From: Effrenium voratum
Lineage: Eukaryota; Sar; Dinophyceae; Suessiales; Symbiodiniaceae
Direction: 5' to 3'
Assembly (NCBI GenBank): GCA_963377175.1
Contig: CAUJNA010003779.1
Coordinates: 272,891-336,890, forward strand
DNA: 64,000 nt
Part shown: positions 1 to 11,800 of the stretch, piece after piece
Layout of the letters: each line of letters begins with the position of its first letter
Position numbering within the stretch: the stretch's first letter is position 1
Translations under genes and position numbers: made by a program
Notes under the pieces: model-generated
What the model was told of the DNA's origin: nothing
Databases searched by the model: none
The model's input: only the letters and a program-made list of their open reading frames with translations

Positions 1-1
1 A

Positions 2-1195
2 AACGTCAACAGAGCTGAAGTTTCAGCCCTTGCTGTCTTCTTCCGTGCGCACCCATCGGTCACTGTGTACACGGATTCTCAATACGCTAAGACCATTATT
101 GGTGCAGTCGTTGGTAATCCTGACGCCAGAATGTTCCACAGAGCTAAGAACTTTGATTTGATTTCGCACATCTGTGAAACTTTTAGGGAGACTCCTGCTA
201 GACCTCGGGTCAGGTGGATTGGCAGTCATCAGACTCCAGAGCAGCACTTTTCGCCTGAGTACAATTTGGCCATCATCGGCAATACTGTGGCTGACACAGC
301 TGCTAACTTTGCCCGACGTTGCTCGCCACAAGACTTGCTCCAGCCTGTTATGGCGGCTCGTGCCGAGGTGAGAGCGCATACTGACCGATGCACGAAGCTC
401 ATGGCTTGTGTTGCTGAGCTTTCCGAAGCTAAGTGGGTTGAACAGTCGAAACTTGCAAAGCAGGGCCCTCGTGGTGCTCTGGCCCCCGAAGTGGACCTGC
501 CTGAGGTCAACCATGAGCATGCTAGCCGGTGGGTACGTGCCCGTGAGGCGCTACGCCGCGTTGGTGTAGGTTATCTTGCACGTGACTTGCCTGAGGTCAC
601 TCCTGATCTCCATCCTTTCCTGTACAGGGGTGTTGACTACATGAGAGTGCTGCACGCTTGGGTCTCTAGCTTGACTTGGCCGCCAGCGCCTGTAGATCGT
701 GACCCTGGCATTAACCTGGTTGAGTTGTGGACTAACTTCCGAATCGTTACACAGGAAACAGTGCCAGTCAATACTGGCACTAAAAATGTGCCTGTGTACA
801 AGACGCGTCGCCATGCCCCTGCCTTGTTTCTGCAGGCAGGAGATGTTGATACTGTGCTTCGCAACTTTCGCAACAGCCTTGCGGCTTTGCAGAAACTGAA
901 TGGTTCCTCCTTGTTTCCCTGTGAACTTGTGCCTAACTGTGCCGCGCTGAAAGCAGCCTATGGGATGACGGTGTCGGCTGGCCTTCTAATCCGACCGAAC
1001 ATGCTGCAGCTTGAGGCTACTTTTGGTGCTGTCGATGCCGCGTGTCGTGCACAGAATGCACACCATCATTTGACAGTGCTGCCTTGCATTCCTTGCATGG
1101 AGCCCACTGTTGTAGTGGTGCCTTCCCCTGACGATGACCCACTTCAAACTTCTTCGCGCCACGAGCGATTCAAGAAGCGTGCCAGAGGGGCCTAG
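2..1195 (+). CDS. LINE-like retrotransposon polyprotein, RNase H domain and C-terminal tail (5' partial)
   Basis: The frame is open from base 2 and runs off the left edge, so the start and the reverse transcriptase are outside the window. Counting from base 2, the RNase H pattern is present: Glu6 in NRAEVSA, Asp25 in VYTDSQYA, His76 in WIGSHQ and Asp98 in NTVADTAAN. The first catalytic Asp would lie upstream. RNase H of this type removes the RNA strand of the RNA-DNA hybrid during retrotransposition. About 300 residues follow, with no domain I recognise, ending in a basic stretch (HERFKKRARGA) before TAG. Non-LTR elements with an RNase H domain followed by a long tail fit best. An LTR element is less likely because no integrase or LTR is seen. 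No frameshift is visible, so the copy may be young. Confidence 0.72.
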   Translation, partial: NVNRAEVSALAVFFRAHPSVTVYTDSQYAKTIIGAVVGNPDARMFHRAKNFDLISHICETFRETPARPRVRWIGSHQTPEQHFSPEYNLAIIGNTVADTAANFARRCSPQDLLQPVMAARAEVRAHTDRCTKLMACVAELSEAKWVEQSKLAKQGPRGALAPEVDLPEVNHEHASRWVRAREALRRVGVGYLARDLPEVTPDLHPFLYRGVDYMRVLHAWVSSLTWPPAPVDRDPGINLVELWTNFRIVTQETVPVNTGTKNVPVYKTRRHAPALFLQAGDVDTVLRNFRNSLAALQKLNGSSLFPCELVPNCAALKAAYGMTVSAGLLIRPNMLQLEATFGAVDAACRAQNAHHHLTVLPCIPCMEPTVVVVPSPDDDPLQTSSRHERFKKRARGA

Positions 1196-1651
1196 GGCTG
1201 GTGCTTCGGCATTAGGTCCTTGGCGTTGATACTCCCGACTTAGTGCCTAAGGTGCTGGGTTCGTGGTTGTTTTGTCAAGTAGTGGCTTGCGTCACAACAG
1301 CGGGCGCTTGTCAGACAATAACAAAAAAAATTCAAGTGGTGGGTGGGTGGGTACGGGTTTTTGCCATGCGCGTTGTGCATTCGCCTGAAACAGACCCACC
1401 CCGTTGCACTCCCACCCGTTTCAACGAATGTTAAGCCTACCCCTGTGCCTAGAGGCACCGGGACTCCAGAGCAAGCCCCATAGCATCGTGTGAAAAAGCA
1501 TAGCGCTATCTGATGTGATGTGCAATGTTTGTTGAGCACGGAAGGCCAGCATGTGTCACGCGTTTTCGTTATGCGTGATATGTTTTCCAGTTTGTGTGTT
1601 GATAATGTGCTGAGTGGTTATCAACCGTGCGGTCAGCTAAAGGTGAAATAA
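1196..1651. other. spacer, no gene seen
   Basis: This may be the 3' untranslated part of the retroelement followed by spacer. It holds a short G-run tract near 1337-1353 (repeated GGGT) and an A-run just before it. I see no conserved reading frame or poly(A) tail that would fix the end of the element. Confidence 0.5.
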
Positions 1652-2702
1652 GAGCCATGTCAAAGTCCTGAGCCTGACAAATTTTGTCCGCACCTTGCAT
1701 GTCCGCCTGTTGGTGTGATTCTTCTCTAGGGAGCGAACAACCCCAACACCCGTTCTCTGAAGAATCTTCCAGTGCCTTTGTACATCTTGAGGATATTGGC
1801 ACCTATCAAACCTCTTTGGGCTTTGCAGTGGTGGGAGGCAAGGGATGCCGTAGCTGCCCTGCATGCTCGCAAGGCCTTTTGCGCGAGCTTGGCTGCAGGC
1901 ATCCACGGCAATGCCCCAGTTTCTGTGGACATGTCTGGCACAACAGCTTTCCCAGGCGAGGGCAGTGAGGGCAGTGGATGAGCCACGGAAGCTGTTGCAA
2001 TGACGTGAGGCATCAGCAGCGACCCACGAACTGTCTTATTACGCCGGGTGAAGACAAAGCCTGCCAGTGGATATGCAAGCGAACAGTTCATCGCTTTCAC
2101 AGGCCATGACAGCCTATGCATGTTGCGGTGGTGGTAGGACCGTGGCACCCATCATGGCATTGTCACTTCAGACGTGCCATGACGCAGGCATCTTTGACTT
2201 CAGCCCCTTGCTTGTGGGCCGCAATCCGGATGCAAGAAAGGGGCACAAGACTCAGAGTTGGAGAATCTGCAGCATTTTGTGAAGGCCAGATGCGCATATC
2301 AAGCAGCACATCGACAGCTTTCGCTTCACCAACCACTCCTTGTTCAACTCCTTTTTTATCAGCCGACATTTGTAGTGAAGGGCGGGCCATTTTTGTGGCA
2401 TGCGACCAGGGAAGATTTCGGGAAAGTTTGCTAAGCCTGAACCGCTCAGCAAATATGCTAGGCATGTTGTCTTCCTGTTTCATGGTGTGGGCTGTCCTGA
2501 TGCAGAGAATCAGACTTGTCAAGCTTAGGCTGTTTTATCTGCTACGCCTTGTTGCAGAAAAATGCTGTTGCTCAAGATGCGCAACCAGGACATGGAGACA
2601 TAAATGAAGCAGAACCAAGACGTAGAGACATCGAGTGAGATTTGCCAATAAGTTGCCACTTAGAAGTTGCAAAAAAATGCAAATCCTCCGCGTAGGTTCC
2701 TC

Positions 2703-3851
2703 ATGGCTTCCAGAGCTGTTGCGTGGCTTCGCGCTAATGCAGCAGCGCTGGGCGTTGGGATGCCCGTTGTCGGCGTTATTGGCTGCTATGCTTGGAATGC
2801 CACGGAGACCCAGCGCATGGCGCGACAAATCTGCAAGGGACATTTCCAACCAGATGCTCTTGCAGACTACGAGGAAAGGTTTTGCCTTTTTGACAGAAAC
2901 ATGATGGAGAATGCTCAGATGGTTGGCCTGGTTGGATTGAAATCCACAGGGAAGTCCAGCACTCTGTCGCACTTCCTGAGAGAGAGGCCAAATCCCTTCC
3001 ACCTGAAGCTCAAGGACGGCAACCTCTACGACGCGCTGCATCAGAAGCTGAAAAAGGCCGTCCTTTGTCTCCCCTTCTTGGCCGACCGTCTCCGGTGGGA
3101 CGCTGCGAAGACCAGTGAGGACATTGTCATCGAAGTCTTTAAGCTGGTGCAGGAGCAGACAGGCTCGCCGGTGCAGCTCGGGGTGGATGTGGTGTTGAAC
3201 CCCATGATATTGCCTTTAGAGGCGGCAGACAAAGCAGTGAAGACTGTGCAGAATTTGTTTTTGCCAACGCCGAGCTCAGTTCCAATTTTCAGCTCAATCA
3301 ACATCATCATGCTGGTGAAGGATGTGAAGTGGCTTTGTGCCGATGAGAGGGTGGCTTCGGCAGTCATAGCATCCAGCGAGGGCTTGGAGCTTCTGAGTGT
3401 GAATGAGCCAAGGCTTGAGAAGCTGATGGCAGAGGAAATGCCACTCGAGAAAGCCAAGGACTACCTCCAGCACATCCACGCCAGGGACTACAGGGACGAG
3501 ATGCTCAGGAAAATCCCACGAACCTTCAGTAGCCTTCAACGATTCAAGACAGCACAGGACAAGGAGGACTTTTGCCAGAAGCAGATGGAGGCGTGGATGC
3601 TGTCAGTCAAGGAATCTAAAGGGCACTGCTCCCACGAAGGCAAGGATGGAGGTCTCACGGCCGCCAAAGCCCTCTACCGCAAAGCGCTCGGCGGAGCAGT
3701 CGACTATGACGACATTTGCCAGCACTGCACAGATCAGCAGAACTTCACGGCGAATTTCGTGAGACCCAACCTCTTTACCCCCACCGCAGGTGCGTACAAG
3801 TTGCAATTCGATTGTGTAGCCGAGGCAGCGAAGGCTGTGTTCGGCCTGTGA
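2703..3851 (+). CDS. P-loop NTPase (AAA+/STAND-like), membrane-anchored?, copy A1
   Basis: An intronless 382-residue frame. I start at the ATG at 2703 because the upstream in-frame extension begins only at a TTG. Residues 14-31 are hydrophobic (AALGVGMPVVGVIGCYAW) and could be a membrane anchor or signal anchor. A Walker A motif GLKSTGKS sits at residues 78-85. A hydrophobic strand IIMLVKDVKW (201-210) lies where Walker B is expected, but without the usual DD/DE pair. The later ASSEGLELLSVNEPR (223-237) and EMPLEKAKDYL (245-255) resemble the sensor and helical region of AAA+/STAND ATPases, including the fungal and oomycete proteins of this shape. The C-terminal third has a CQHC motif (339-342) and no recognised domain. 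The role is unknown. A second copy lies at 7271-8419. Confidence 0.8.
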   Translation: MASRAVAWLRANAAALGVGMPVVGVIGCYAWNATETQRMARQICKGHFQPDALADYEERFCLFDRNMMENAQMVGLVGLKSTGKSSTLSHFLRERPNPFHLKLKDGNLYDALHQKLKKAVLCLPFLADRLRWDAAKTSEDIVIEVFKLVQEQTGSPVQLGVDVVLNPMILPLEAADKAVKTVQNLFLPTPSSVPIFSSINIIMLVKDVKWLCADERVASAVIASSEGLELLSVNEPRLEKLMAEEMPLEKAKDYLQHIHARDYRDEMLRKIPRTFSSLQRFKTAQDKEDFCQKQMEAWMLSVKESKGHCSHEGKDGGLTAAKALYRKALGGAVDYDDICQHCTDQQNFTANFVRPNLFTPTAGAYKLQFDCVAEAAKAVFGL

Positions 3852-4280
3852 ATGCCCATTGTCCATTTGAAGGTGGCAACCTGAGATGCAACTGTAAGTC
3901 TGAACAGGTCATGTTGAGGGACAACAGTGCACGTGAAGAGCAGAGAGACTCAAAAGCGTGGGCATCAGCATCAGAGCGCACGGTGCTTTTGTAAGTGAAA
4001 AATATCAATACGAATCACTGTTTCCAGCAACCACCCGAATCAGCAAATCGTTTCCAGCATGCCGATGGTGCCTGACCTCCCACAGCTGCACGGGCAACTG
4101 CTGTGCTGCAGCTTAACCAAGGACACATGATGTGGGAGAGGTGAAGCAGGAGGTGGTTTTTGAGTCTCTGGTGGCTGCTGTGGTTTCATGTCAGCCAGGC
4201 AGTTCTCAACACGTTCGACAAGGGAGTGGCTTCCTTCCGTGATGTGCACAGCATTGAAAGCGTAGCCACCTCAGTCGCAT

Positions 4281-4322
4281 CCCAATACACACGTACATGC
4301 ACACATACACACACACACACAG
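4281..4322. repeat. CA microsatellite at the end of unit A1
   Basis: A short (CA)n run interrupted by CATG and CATA. The equivalent run in copy A2 (about 8851-8893) is longer. Homology between the copies ends within 10 bases of it. Confidence 0.85.
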
Positions 4323-4328
4323 AGACAA

Positions 4329-6223
4329 CGAGACCACTACAAAACAGCAGTGAATACTGGCACCTGAAAGGCAGCCACGTTATAAGCGATGCCTGAACAA
4401 TGCGCTTCCTGCATGTGTTGCTGCCTCATCTTTTCGCGATCACCACCAGGACCCGACCACTTGTCAAGTGTGTCAAGTGCGAAGTTTGGCCCGAGGGCAC
4501 CCAGCGTCACGTGGCTTATGAAGAGAGGTTTGCCCAGAAAACCCTTGGACCGTTTAGCGTTTGGCAAATCCAGGGATAGCCTGCCAGCCTCCTTTTCGGT
4601 TCTCTGAGCAGTGCAAGCTTGCCACTTGGGTTTTGGCCGTGCTTCAGCTGAGATGCATTGGCGTCAAGTCGGCAGGACCCAATTTTCAGTCCCAACGACG
4701 AGTCGGTCACACAGCTACGCACTCGGCTAGAGGCGGTCACGGGGCAGGTAGCGGTAGCGGAGTGTGTTGTTTGTTTATTTGTTTTGTTTTGTGTTGGGTT
4801 GTGTTGTGTTTTGTTTGTTTGTTTTTGTGTGTGTGTGTGTTTGCGCGCATGCAAAATAAGCGGAGCTCTGCAGTTCAAAGCTCCTCATATTGACTGGCTG
4901 ATCGAATCTGAGTTGATCATCTGACTTTTACCTGCCCATAATGCTGAACATTTTTATTTTGAAGGGTGGTGAGTTTGTCATATCACAGATGTGCTGACGC
5001 TGTGAGGAGACCCTGGCCAAGCAAGAGCCATGGTTGCAAGGGATCTTGGAGGCCTTAGAGAGTTTCAAGGACAGTCTTTCATGCTTCTTGGAAGTGCCAT
5101 CCCGCAACACGCACTTGCCTTTGCAGGACGTTGTGGTCATGGACAAAGAGGCCTTTGCATTCTTTGCCGAGATTTCGCTCTTGAAGGGAATTTCCACTGG
5201 GGTCCTTCTCAAAGGCGGTTTGTTCGAATTCTCAACGAATATCTGCCAAGCTTGGTCCCTCATTCAACTCAACGACCATCTCCTGAGGAGCCTCCCTCAG
5301 CGGTGCGGGCCATGATCAAGGAGAGGAAGGAGTGTGGGCCCTGGATTTCGAAAGCATGCAGCCTGAGTGAGTGGATCTTTTTTTGGGGGGCACAACTCTG
5401 TTGCTTCATCAGCGGCTTCCAGTTTTTCCATGCTCCAGTGACGCGCGAAAGGGCGTGCGAAAAGGGTTTGATCAAATAATGCTTGATGCCCCACTTCCAT
5501 TTGCTTAGGGATATTTTCTATTTCCTGGAAGCACCCATACTCAATCACCCACTCAAAGGTGCAGTGGTGACTTCCATTTTCAATTTACTAATTCCTTTCT
5601 GTGAACGGGATCTGGTCAAATCATCGAATCCGCAACGATGCGTCAGGTTCTGCCTCCGGTGAAGCAAGTGAATCTCAAGATCAGATCGCGTGCTTCAGGG
5701 TGGGGCGCTTTTTCTTTTTGCACACGGGTTGTGAACATTCCAATTGCGTTCTGAGGACAGGCGAGGAAAGAAAGAACCAAATTGGATCATTCCTGTTCGC
5801 GGCGGGCCGCCCTACGAGGGTGACGTGCGGTGGAAGGCTGCGCGTTCACTGTTGTTGATGCTGGCTGCAGAGGTGAATTTGGTGAGCGAGTTTGCCTGAC
5901 CTGACTTGGAGCTCTCTTTGGCCATGTGCTTGTGGGTCACGTTCAAAGAATCACGAGGCTGTCTATTCTGTCATAGCGCCGGTCATTGCCATGTGCAGGC
6001 TGCAAAACGTCAAGTCGGTTGTCGCAGGGCTGTCAGGGCCTTGGGTTTTTGGGCCCTCCAGGCGCAGCGCTCAGCACCGCATTTTGCGCAGCTTGGCCCT
6101 TGAGGTTGTGATTATCAAGTCGCCAGTGAGCCGGCACTGGTGACTGTCAGCTTCACGCCGACGGCTTCGAAGCACTTCGCATTCTGGACAACCCAAACAG
6201 AGACATGTCAAAGAACAGAGAAT
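4329..6223. other. low-copy spacer between A1 and A2, no gene recognised
   Basis: This has no copy elsewhere in the window. It contains a T/G-rich tract at about 4765-4850 built of GTTT and GT runs. Frames of up to 149 residues (for example 5030-5479) have no recognisable motif and unremarkable composition. I do not call a gene. Confidence 0.5.
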
Positions 6224-8899
6224 GAGCCATGTCAAAGTCCTGAGCCTGACAAATTTTGTCCGCACCTTGCATGTCCGCCTGTTGGTGTGATTCTTCTCTG
6301 AGGAGCGAACAACCCCAACACCCGTTCTCTGAAGAATCTTCCAGTGCCTTTGTACATCTTGATATTGGCACCTATCAAGCCTCTTTGGGCTTTGCAGTGG
6401 TGGGAGGCAAGGGATGCCGTAGCTGCCCTGCATGCTCGCAAGGCCTTTTGCGCGAGCTTGGCTGCAGGCATCCACGGCAATGCCCAGTTTCTGTGGACAT
6501 GTCTGGCACAACAGCTTTCCCAGGCGAGGGCAGTGAGGGCAGTGGATGAGCCACGGAAGCTGTTGCAATGACGTGAGGCATCAGCAGCGACCCACGAACT
6601 GTCTTAATACGCCGGGTGAAGACAAAGCCTGCCAGTGGATATGCAAGCGAACAGTTCATCGCTTTCACAGGCCATGACAGCCTATGCATGTTGCGGTGGT
6701 GGTAGGACCGTGGCACCCATCATGGCATTGTCACTTCAGACGTGCCATGACGCAGGCATCTTTGACTTCAGCCCCTTGCTTGTGGGCCGCAATCCGGATG
6801 CAAGAAAGGGGCACAAGACTCAGAGTTGGACAATCTGCAGCATTTTGTGAAGGCCAGATGCGCATATCAAGCAGCACATCGACAGCTTTCGCATCACCAA
6901 CCACTCCTTGTTCAACTCCTTTTTTATCAGCCGACATTTGTAGTGAAGGGCGGGCCATTTTTGTGGCATGCGACCAGGGAAGATTTCGGGAAAGTTTGCT
7001 AAGCCTGAACCGCTCAGCAAATATGCTAGGCATGTTGTCTTCCTGTTTCATGGTGTGGGCTGTCCTGATGCAGAAAATCAGACTTGTCAAGCTTAGGCTG
7101 TTTCATCTGCTACGCCTTGTTGCAGAAAAATGCTGTTGCTCAAGATGCGCAACCAGGACATGGAGACATAAATGAAGCAGAACCAAGACGTAGAGACATC
7201 GAGTGAGATTTGCCAATAAGTTGCCACTTAGAAGTTGCAAAAAACTGCAAATCCTCCGCGTAGGTTCCTCATGGCTTCCAGAGCTGTTGCGTGGCTTCGC
7301 GCTAATGCAGCAGCGCTGGGCGTTGGGATGCCCGTTGTCGGCGTTATTGGCTGCTATGCTTGGAATGCCACGGAGACCCAGCGCATGGCGCGACAAATCT
7401 GCAAGGGACATTTCCAACCAGATGCTCTTGCAGACTACGAGGAAAGGTTTTGCCTTTTTGACAGAAACATGATGGAGAATGCGCAGATGGTTGGCCTGGT
7501 TGGATTGAAATCCACAGGGAAGTCCAGCACTCTGTCGCACTTCCTGAGAGAGAGGCCAAATCCCTTCCACCTGAAGCTCAAGGATGGCAACGTCTACGAC
7601 GCAATGTATGACCAGATGAAAGATTCAGTCCTTTGTCTCCCCTTCTTGGCCGACCGTCTCCGGTGGGACGCTAGGAAGACCAACGAGAAGATCGTCATCG
7701 AGGTCTTTAAGCTGGTGCAGGAGCAGACAGGCTCGCCGGTGCAGCTCGGGGTGGATGTGGTGTTGAACCCCATGATATTGCCTTTAGAGGCGGCAGACAA
7801 AGCAGTGAAGACTGTGCAGAATTTGTTTTTGCCAACGCCGAGCTCAGTTCCAATTTTCAGCTCAATCAACATCATCATGCTGGTGAAGGATGTGAAGTGG
7901 CTTTGTGCCGATGAGAGGGTGGCTTCGGCAGTCATAGCATCCAGCGAGGGCTTGGAGCTTCTGAGTGTGAATGAGCCAAGGCTTGAGAAGCTGATGGCAG
8001 AGGAAATGCCACTCGAGAAAGCCAAGGACTACCTCCAGCACATCCACGCCAGGGACTACAGGGACGAGATGCTCAGGAAAATCCCACGAACCTTCAGTAG
8101 CCTTCAACGATTCAAGACAGCACAGGACAAGGAGGACTTTTGCCAGAAGCAGATGGAGGCGTGGATGCTGTCAGTCAAGGAATCTAAAGGGCACTGCTCC
8201 CACGAAGGCAAGGATGGAGGTCTCACGGCCGCCAAAGCCCTCTACCGCAAAGCGCTCGGCGGAGCAGTCGACTATGACGACATTTGCCAGCACTGCACAG
8301 ATCAGCAGAACTTCACGGCGAATTTCGTGAGACCCAACCTCTTTACCCCCACCGCAGGTGCGTACAAGTTACAATTGGATTGTGTAGCCGAGGCAGCGAA
8401 GGCTGTGTTCGGCCTGTGAATGCCCATTGTCCATTTGAAGGTGGCAACCCTGAGATGCAACTGTAAGTCTGAACAGGTCATGTTGAGGGACAACAGTGCA
8501 CGTGAAGAGCAGAGAGACTCAAAAGCGTGGGCATCAGCATCAGAGCGCACGGTGCTTTTGTAAGTGAAAAATATCAATACGAATCACTGTTTCCAGCAAC
8601 TACCCGAATCAGCAAATCGTTTCCAGCATGCCGATGGTGCCTGACCTCCCACAGTTGCACGGGCAACTGCTGTGCTGCAGCTTAACCAAGGACACATGAT
8701 GTGGGAGAGGTGAAGCAGGAGGTGGTTTTTGAGTCTCTGGTGGCTGCTGTGGTTTCATTTCAGCCAGGCAGTTCTCAACACGTTCGACAAGGGAGTGGCT
8801 TCCTTCAATGATGTGCACAGCATTGAAAGCGTAGCCACCTCAGTCGCATCCCAATACACACACGTACATGCGCACACACACACACACACACAGAGACAA
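6224..8899 (+). repeat. segmental duplication unit A, copy 2
   Basis: Near-identical to 1652-4328 in the same orientation. Its right end joins unit B1 directly after the CA microsatellite (the break falls at about 8900), whereas A1 at the same point runs into unrelated sequence at 4329. Confidence 0.95.
7271..8419 (+). CDS. P-loop NTPase (AAA+/STAND-like), copy A2
   Basis: A 382-codon intact frame with the same architecture as the copy at 2703-3851: hydrophobic segment 14-31, Walker A 78-85, CQHC 339-342. By eye the two proteins differ at 12 positions. Eleven of these fall in residues 108-140, directly after the P-loop strand (L108V, L112M, H113Y, Q114D, K115Q, L116M, K118D, A119S, A135R, S138N, D140K); the other is F369L. 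In the same 118-base stretch I count about 21 nucleotide changes, mostly non-synonymous, while the flanking gene is almost unchanged. Both frames are maintained, so both copies may be expressed. No promoter or spliced-leader acceptor could be assigned. Confidence 0.8.
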   Translation: MASRAVAWLRANAAALGVGMPVVGVIGCYAWNATETQRMARQICKGHFQPDALADYEERFCLFDRNMMENAQMVGLVGLKSTGKSSTLSHFLRERPNPFHLKLKDGNVYDAMYDQMKDSVLCLPFLADRLRWDARKTNEKIVIEVFKLVQEQTGSPVQLGVDVVLNPMILPLEAADKAVKTVQNLFLPTPSSVPIFSSINIIMLVKDVKWLCADERVASAVIASSEGLELLSVNEPRLEKLMAEEMPLEKAKDYLQHIHARDYRDEMLRKIPRTFSSLQRFKTAQDKEDFCQKQMEAWMLSVKESKGHCSHEGKDGGLTAAKALYRKALGGAVDYDDICQHCTDQQNFTANFVRPNLFTPTAGAYKLQLDCVAEAAKAVFGL

Positions 8900-11800
8900 T
8901 GACCCTTAGAGAACCTTCTCATGGCTGCGCAGGTCGTGGAGGTTGTGGTGGCACTTCTGGAGTGTTTTGGCTCCACAAGCCGCTTGGTCAACACGGGCTA
9001 CACCAGGCGTCATGATGAAAGTGGGTGTCCCAGGTATAACAATTTAAGCACAATATTGCAAAGAGAGCTGTAAAAGACAACGAAGGGTCTTCAAGAGGGC
9101 TTCTGCTTCGAGCTAGACCCTGTTCAAAGCAAATGAGAGCTTTTGTCGGCTTGCCAACCCTCAAGTGGGCATGAGTGAAAGTTCCGAACAACTGGGGAAA
9201 AGCCCTGGCAGGTCACTTTCCTCCAACACGGCCTTTGGGCTCGGCTTCAGCGCCGGAGTGAAGGAGCCCTTGGAAGCTCTTCTCTCTGGCCGCGACTTCT
9301 CGGGCTGGATCTCCTTGAGCGCCAGCTTCTCTGCTGGCTCCACAACTAACTGGCGGCTCGCCCAGGGTCGGTTTTGTTGGGGTTCTCCATCAGTTCGGCC
9401 CGGCTTTTTTTGATTCCGGATGAACTGTTTGGCGTGGCTTTTGTGTGCGACGCCCGTGACTTGTTTCTGTCGACGGGATGTTCTTCTCAGGCTTCTTGTG
9501 CTACTGCTACCTCTCTCTTTATGTCGTTTTGCTGAAGTCAACACTCGTTTGCCAGGTTGGTGTGAGCTTTGCGCCTGTCACAGCTTTGCATGAACAAGTC
9601 GAGTGTGTTTTGACAACCACGTAAGGCTGCGCAATGCCTGGTTTGTTGTTGTCAACCAAACTTTTAGGATTGGGATTTGGCTTCAGAAAGGCCAAATGAG
9701 ACCCGCCCAGAAATTGAAGGACAGGGTGCCGTGTGTTTCCCCATAGAGCTGAAGGCGAAAGGGGTTCTAACTTCAAGCAAAGAAGGGGTGGGTGAGACTC
9801 AGGATTCCGGGCCAGGTGCTGTTACAGGGTGCTGTTGCAGGGTGCTGCTGCAGGCTGCAGCAGCTGCTGCCGGCAGAGTTGCGCAGGGTACTGTTGCAGG
9901 TTGCTGTTGCAGGGTGCTGCTGCATGCTTCAGGCCGAGACGGCAACACGGACTACTGAAAGAATGAAGGCGACTACGTCATCAGAGACCAGATAATTCGA
10001 TCTGCTCAGCATACTTGGAGCAACCCGATGTGAAGAAAGACCACAGCGTGAGAAGACCCGGCAAGGATGAACTCCAGGTCTTGGGCAACCACCCGAACCT
10101 GACACGTCAAGAGCCACACGAGCAAGCTTGCGGCTACCTTGCTTGAAGCGACTCTGTGCTTTGTTGTCATTAGTCCGGGTGGGGCCACTTCGGGTAGTTT
10201 CCAATACGTGGACTGCCTACACGGGGCTTCCTGGCCAGGGCAAACAGCGCCATACTCTGATCTTCAACGCGCTAGAGAAGGGCTGCCACTGTGACCCGTC
10301 ACCAGGATTCCAACGCCGGTCAGTGCCGCGTTGGCTAGCTGATGCAAGGCGATGGCTGCCAGGGCTGTCGGAACACAATGGTGCGAGGCCACTTGAGCTT
10401 GCTTGCTCAGCATGCAGACGCTGCGGAATCTCATCTACCATTGCAGGGCTTAGGCGCTGGCACCAGGTATCACTCACCCCGCGGCAAATCCTACAGCGCA
10501 GGGTCAAATGTACTTTGGCTGTGGGCTCTGCCAATTTGGTCAACATGACAGTAACGCGGGCCTCATGCACGAACTTCCTGTCAGTAGGCTTGTTGAGGGA
10601 CTGGTGTTTCGCATGCGTGGCGCATACTGCTGGCCCTAATTGTCCCAAAGGACCGCGAGCTTACTACTCCGCAAGCATCAAGGAACAGATACCGCGAACG
10701 TGATCCCGTTTCTACCCTGATCGTTGATGAGACAGGGAAAGTGACTGCAATGTCAGGGTGTTCATCTTGGGCTGGCGATATGCGCCCACGTGCCCTGCAA
10801 ATCCTTTGGCTCTTGCCAGTTGCAACGCGTGTTCCCTGGAGCTGTAAAAGGCAAATCCGCGTAGGCCATGGGTTACATGGTTCGTTTCCATTTTAGTGCC
10901 TCCGGCTCAGGCCGCCGACGTTACAGGCCTGCTTTCTTATTTGCGTCCCTTTGGAATTGTCCCCTTGCCCCCTTCCCCTCTGAGATTTTTGCCCACCTTT
11001 CTTTGTTGAGATCCATTCCCCCTTTCCGCCCGAAGGCCTTTTCTCCCTCTGTTTTTTCCCTTTTCCTCCCTAAGATGTTTTCACCCCTCACCCTGTTGAG
11101 ATCCTTTCCCCCCTTTCCCCCCTAAGGCCTTTTCCCCCCTGAGATCTTCTCCCTTTGCCTCCCTAAGATCTCCCAGATCGTCTCCCTTTCAGGGAGAAGA
11201 TCTGGGAGAAAAGGACTTAGGGGGGAAAGCCCAACAGGGAAAGGGGGGAAAAGATTTAGGAAGGAAAAGGGAGAAGCTCTCAGGGGGGGGAAAGGCCTTA
11301 GGGGGGAAAGGGGGAAAAGGATCTCAGCGGGGGGGGGGGGGAAGATCTTAGGGAGGAAAGGGAGAAGATCTGGGGACAAAGGCCTTAGGGGGGAAAGGGG
11401 AGAAATGATCTCAACAGGGAAAGGGGTGGAAAAGATCTTAGGGCGGAAAGGGAGAAGATCTGGGAGAAAAAAGGCCAACAGGGAAAGGGGGGAAAGACCT
11501 AAGGAAGGAAAAGGGAGAAGCTCTCAGGGGGGGGAAAGGCCTGAGGGGGGAAAGGGTGGGAAGGATCTCAACAGGGAAAGGGGGGAAACAATCTTAGGAA
11601 GGAAAGGGAGAAGATCTGGAAAGGCCTTAAAGGGAAGGGAACAGCCCCCCTAAGGCCTTCCCCCCCCTGAGATTCTCCCTTGTCCTCCCCAAGATCTTTT
11701 TCCCCGAGATCTTCTCCCTTTTCCTCCCTAGGATCTTCTCCCACCTTTCCCTGTTGAGCTCCTTTCCCCCTTTTCCCCCTAAGGCCTTCTCCCTTTTCCT

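Larger units (their letters stand above)
1652..4328 (+). repeat. segmental duplication unit A, copy 1
   Basis: Collinear with 6224-8899, with only scattered substitutions and small indels. It begins at GAGCCATGTCAAAG and ends at AGAGACAA just after a CA microsatellite. Bases 1652-2702 hold no frame shared by both copies, because 1-base and 3-base indels (near 1791 and 1914) break every open frame, so this part is probably non-coding upstream DNA. The NTPase gene follows, then about 480 bases of non-coding tail. Confidence 0.95.

Noticed and set aside
1726..2148. 140-residue minus frame upstream of the A1 NTPase
   Set aside because: The frame is broken by indels in the otherwise near-identical A2 copy.
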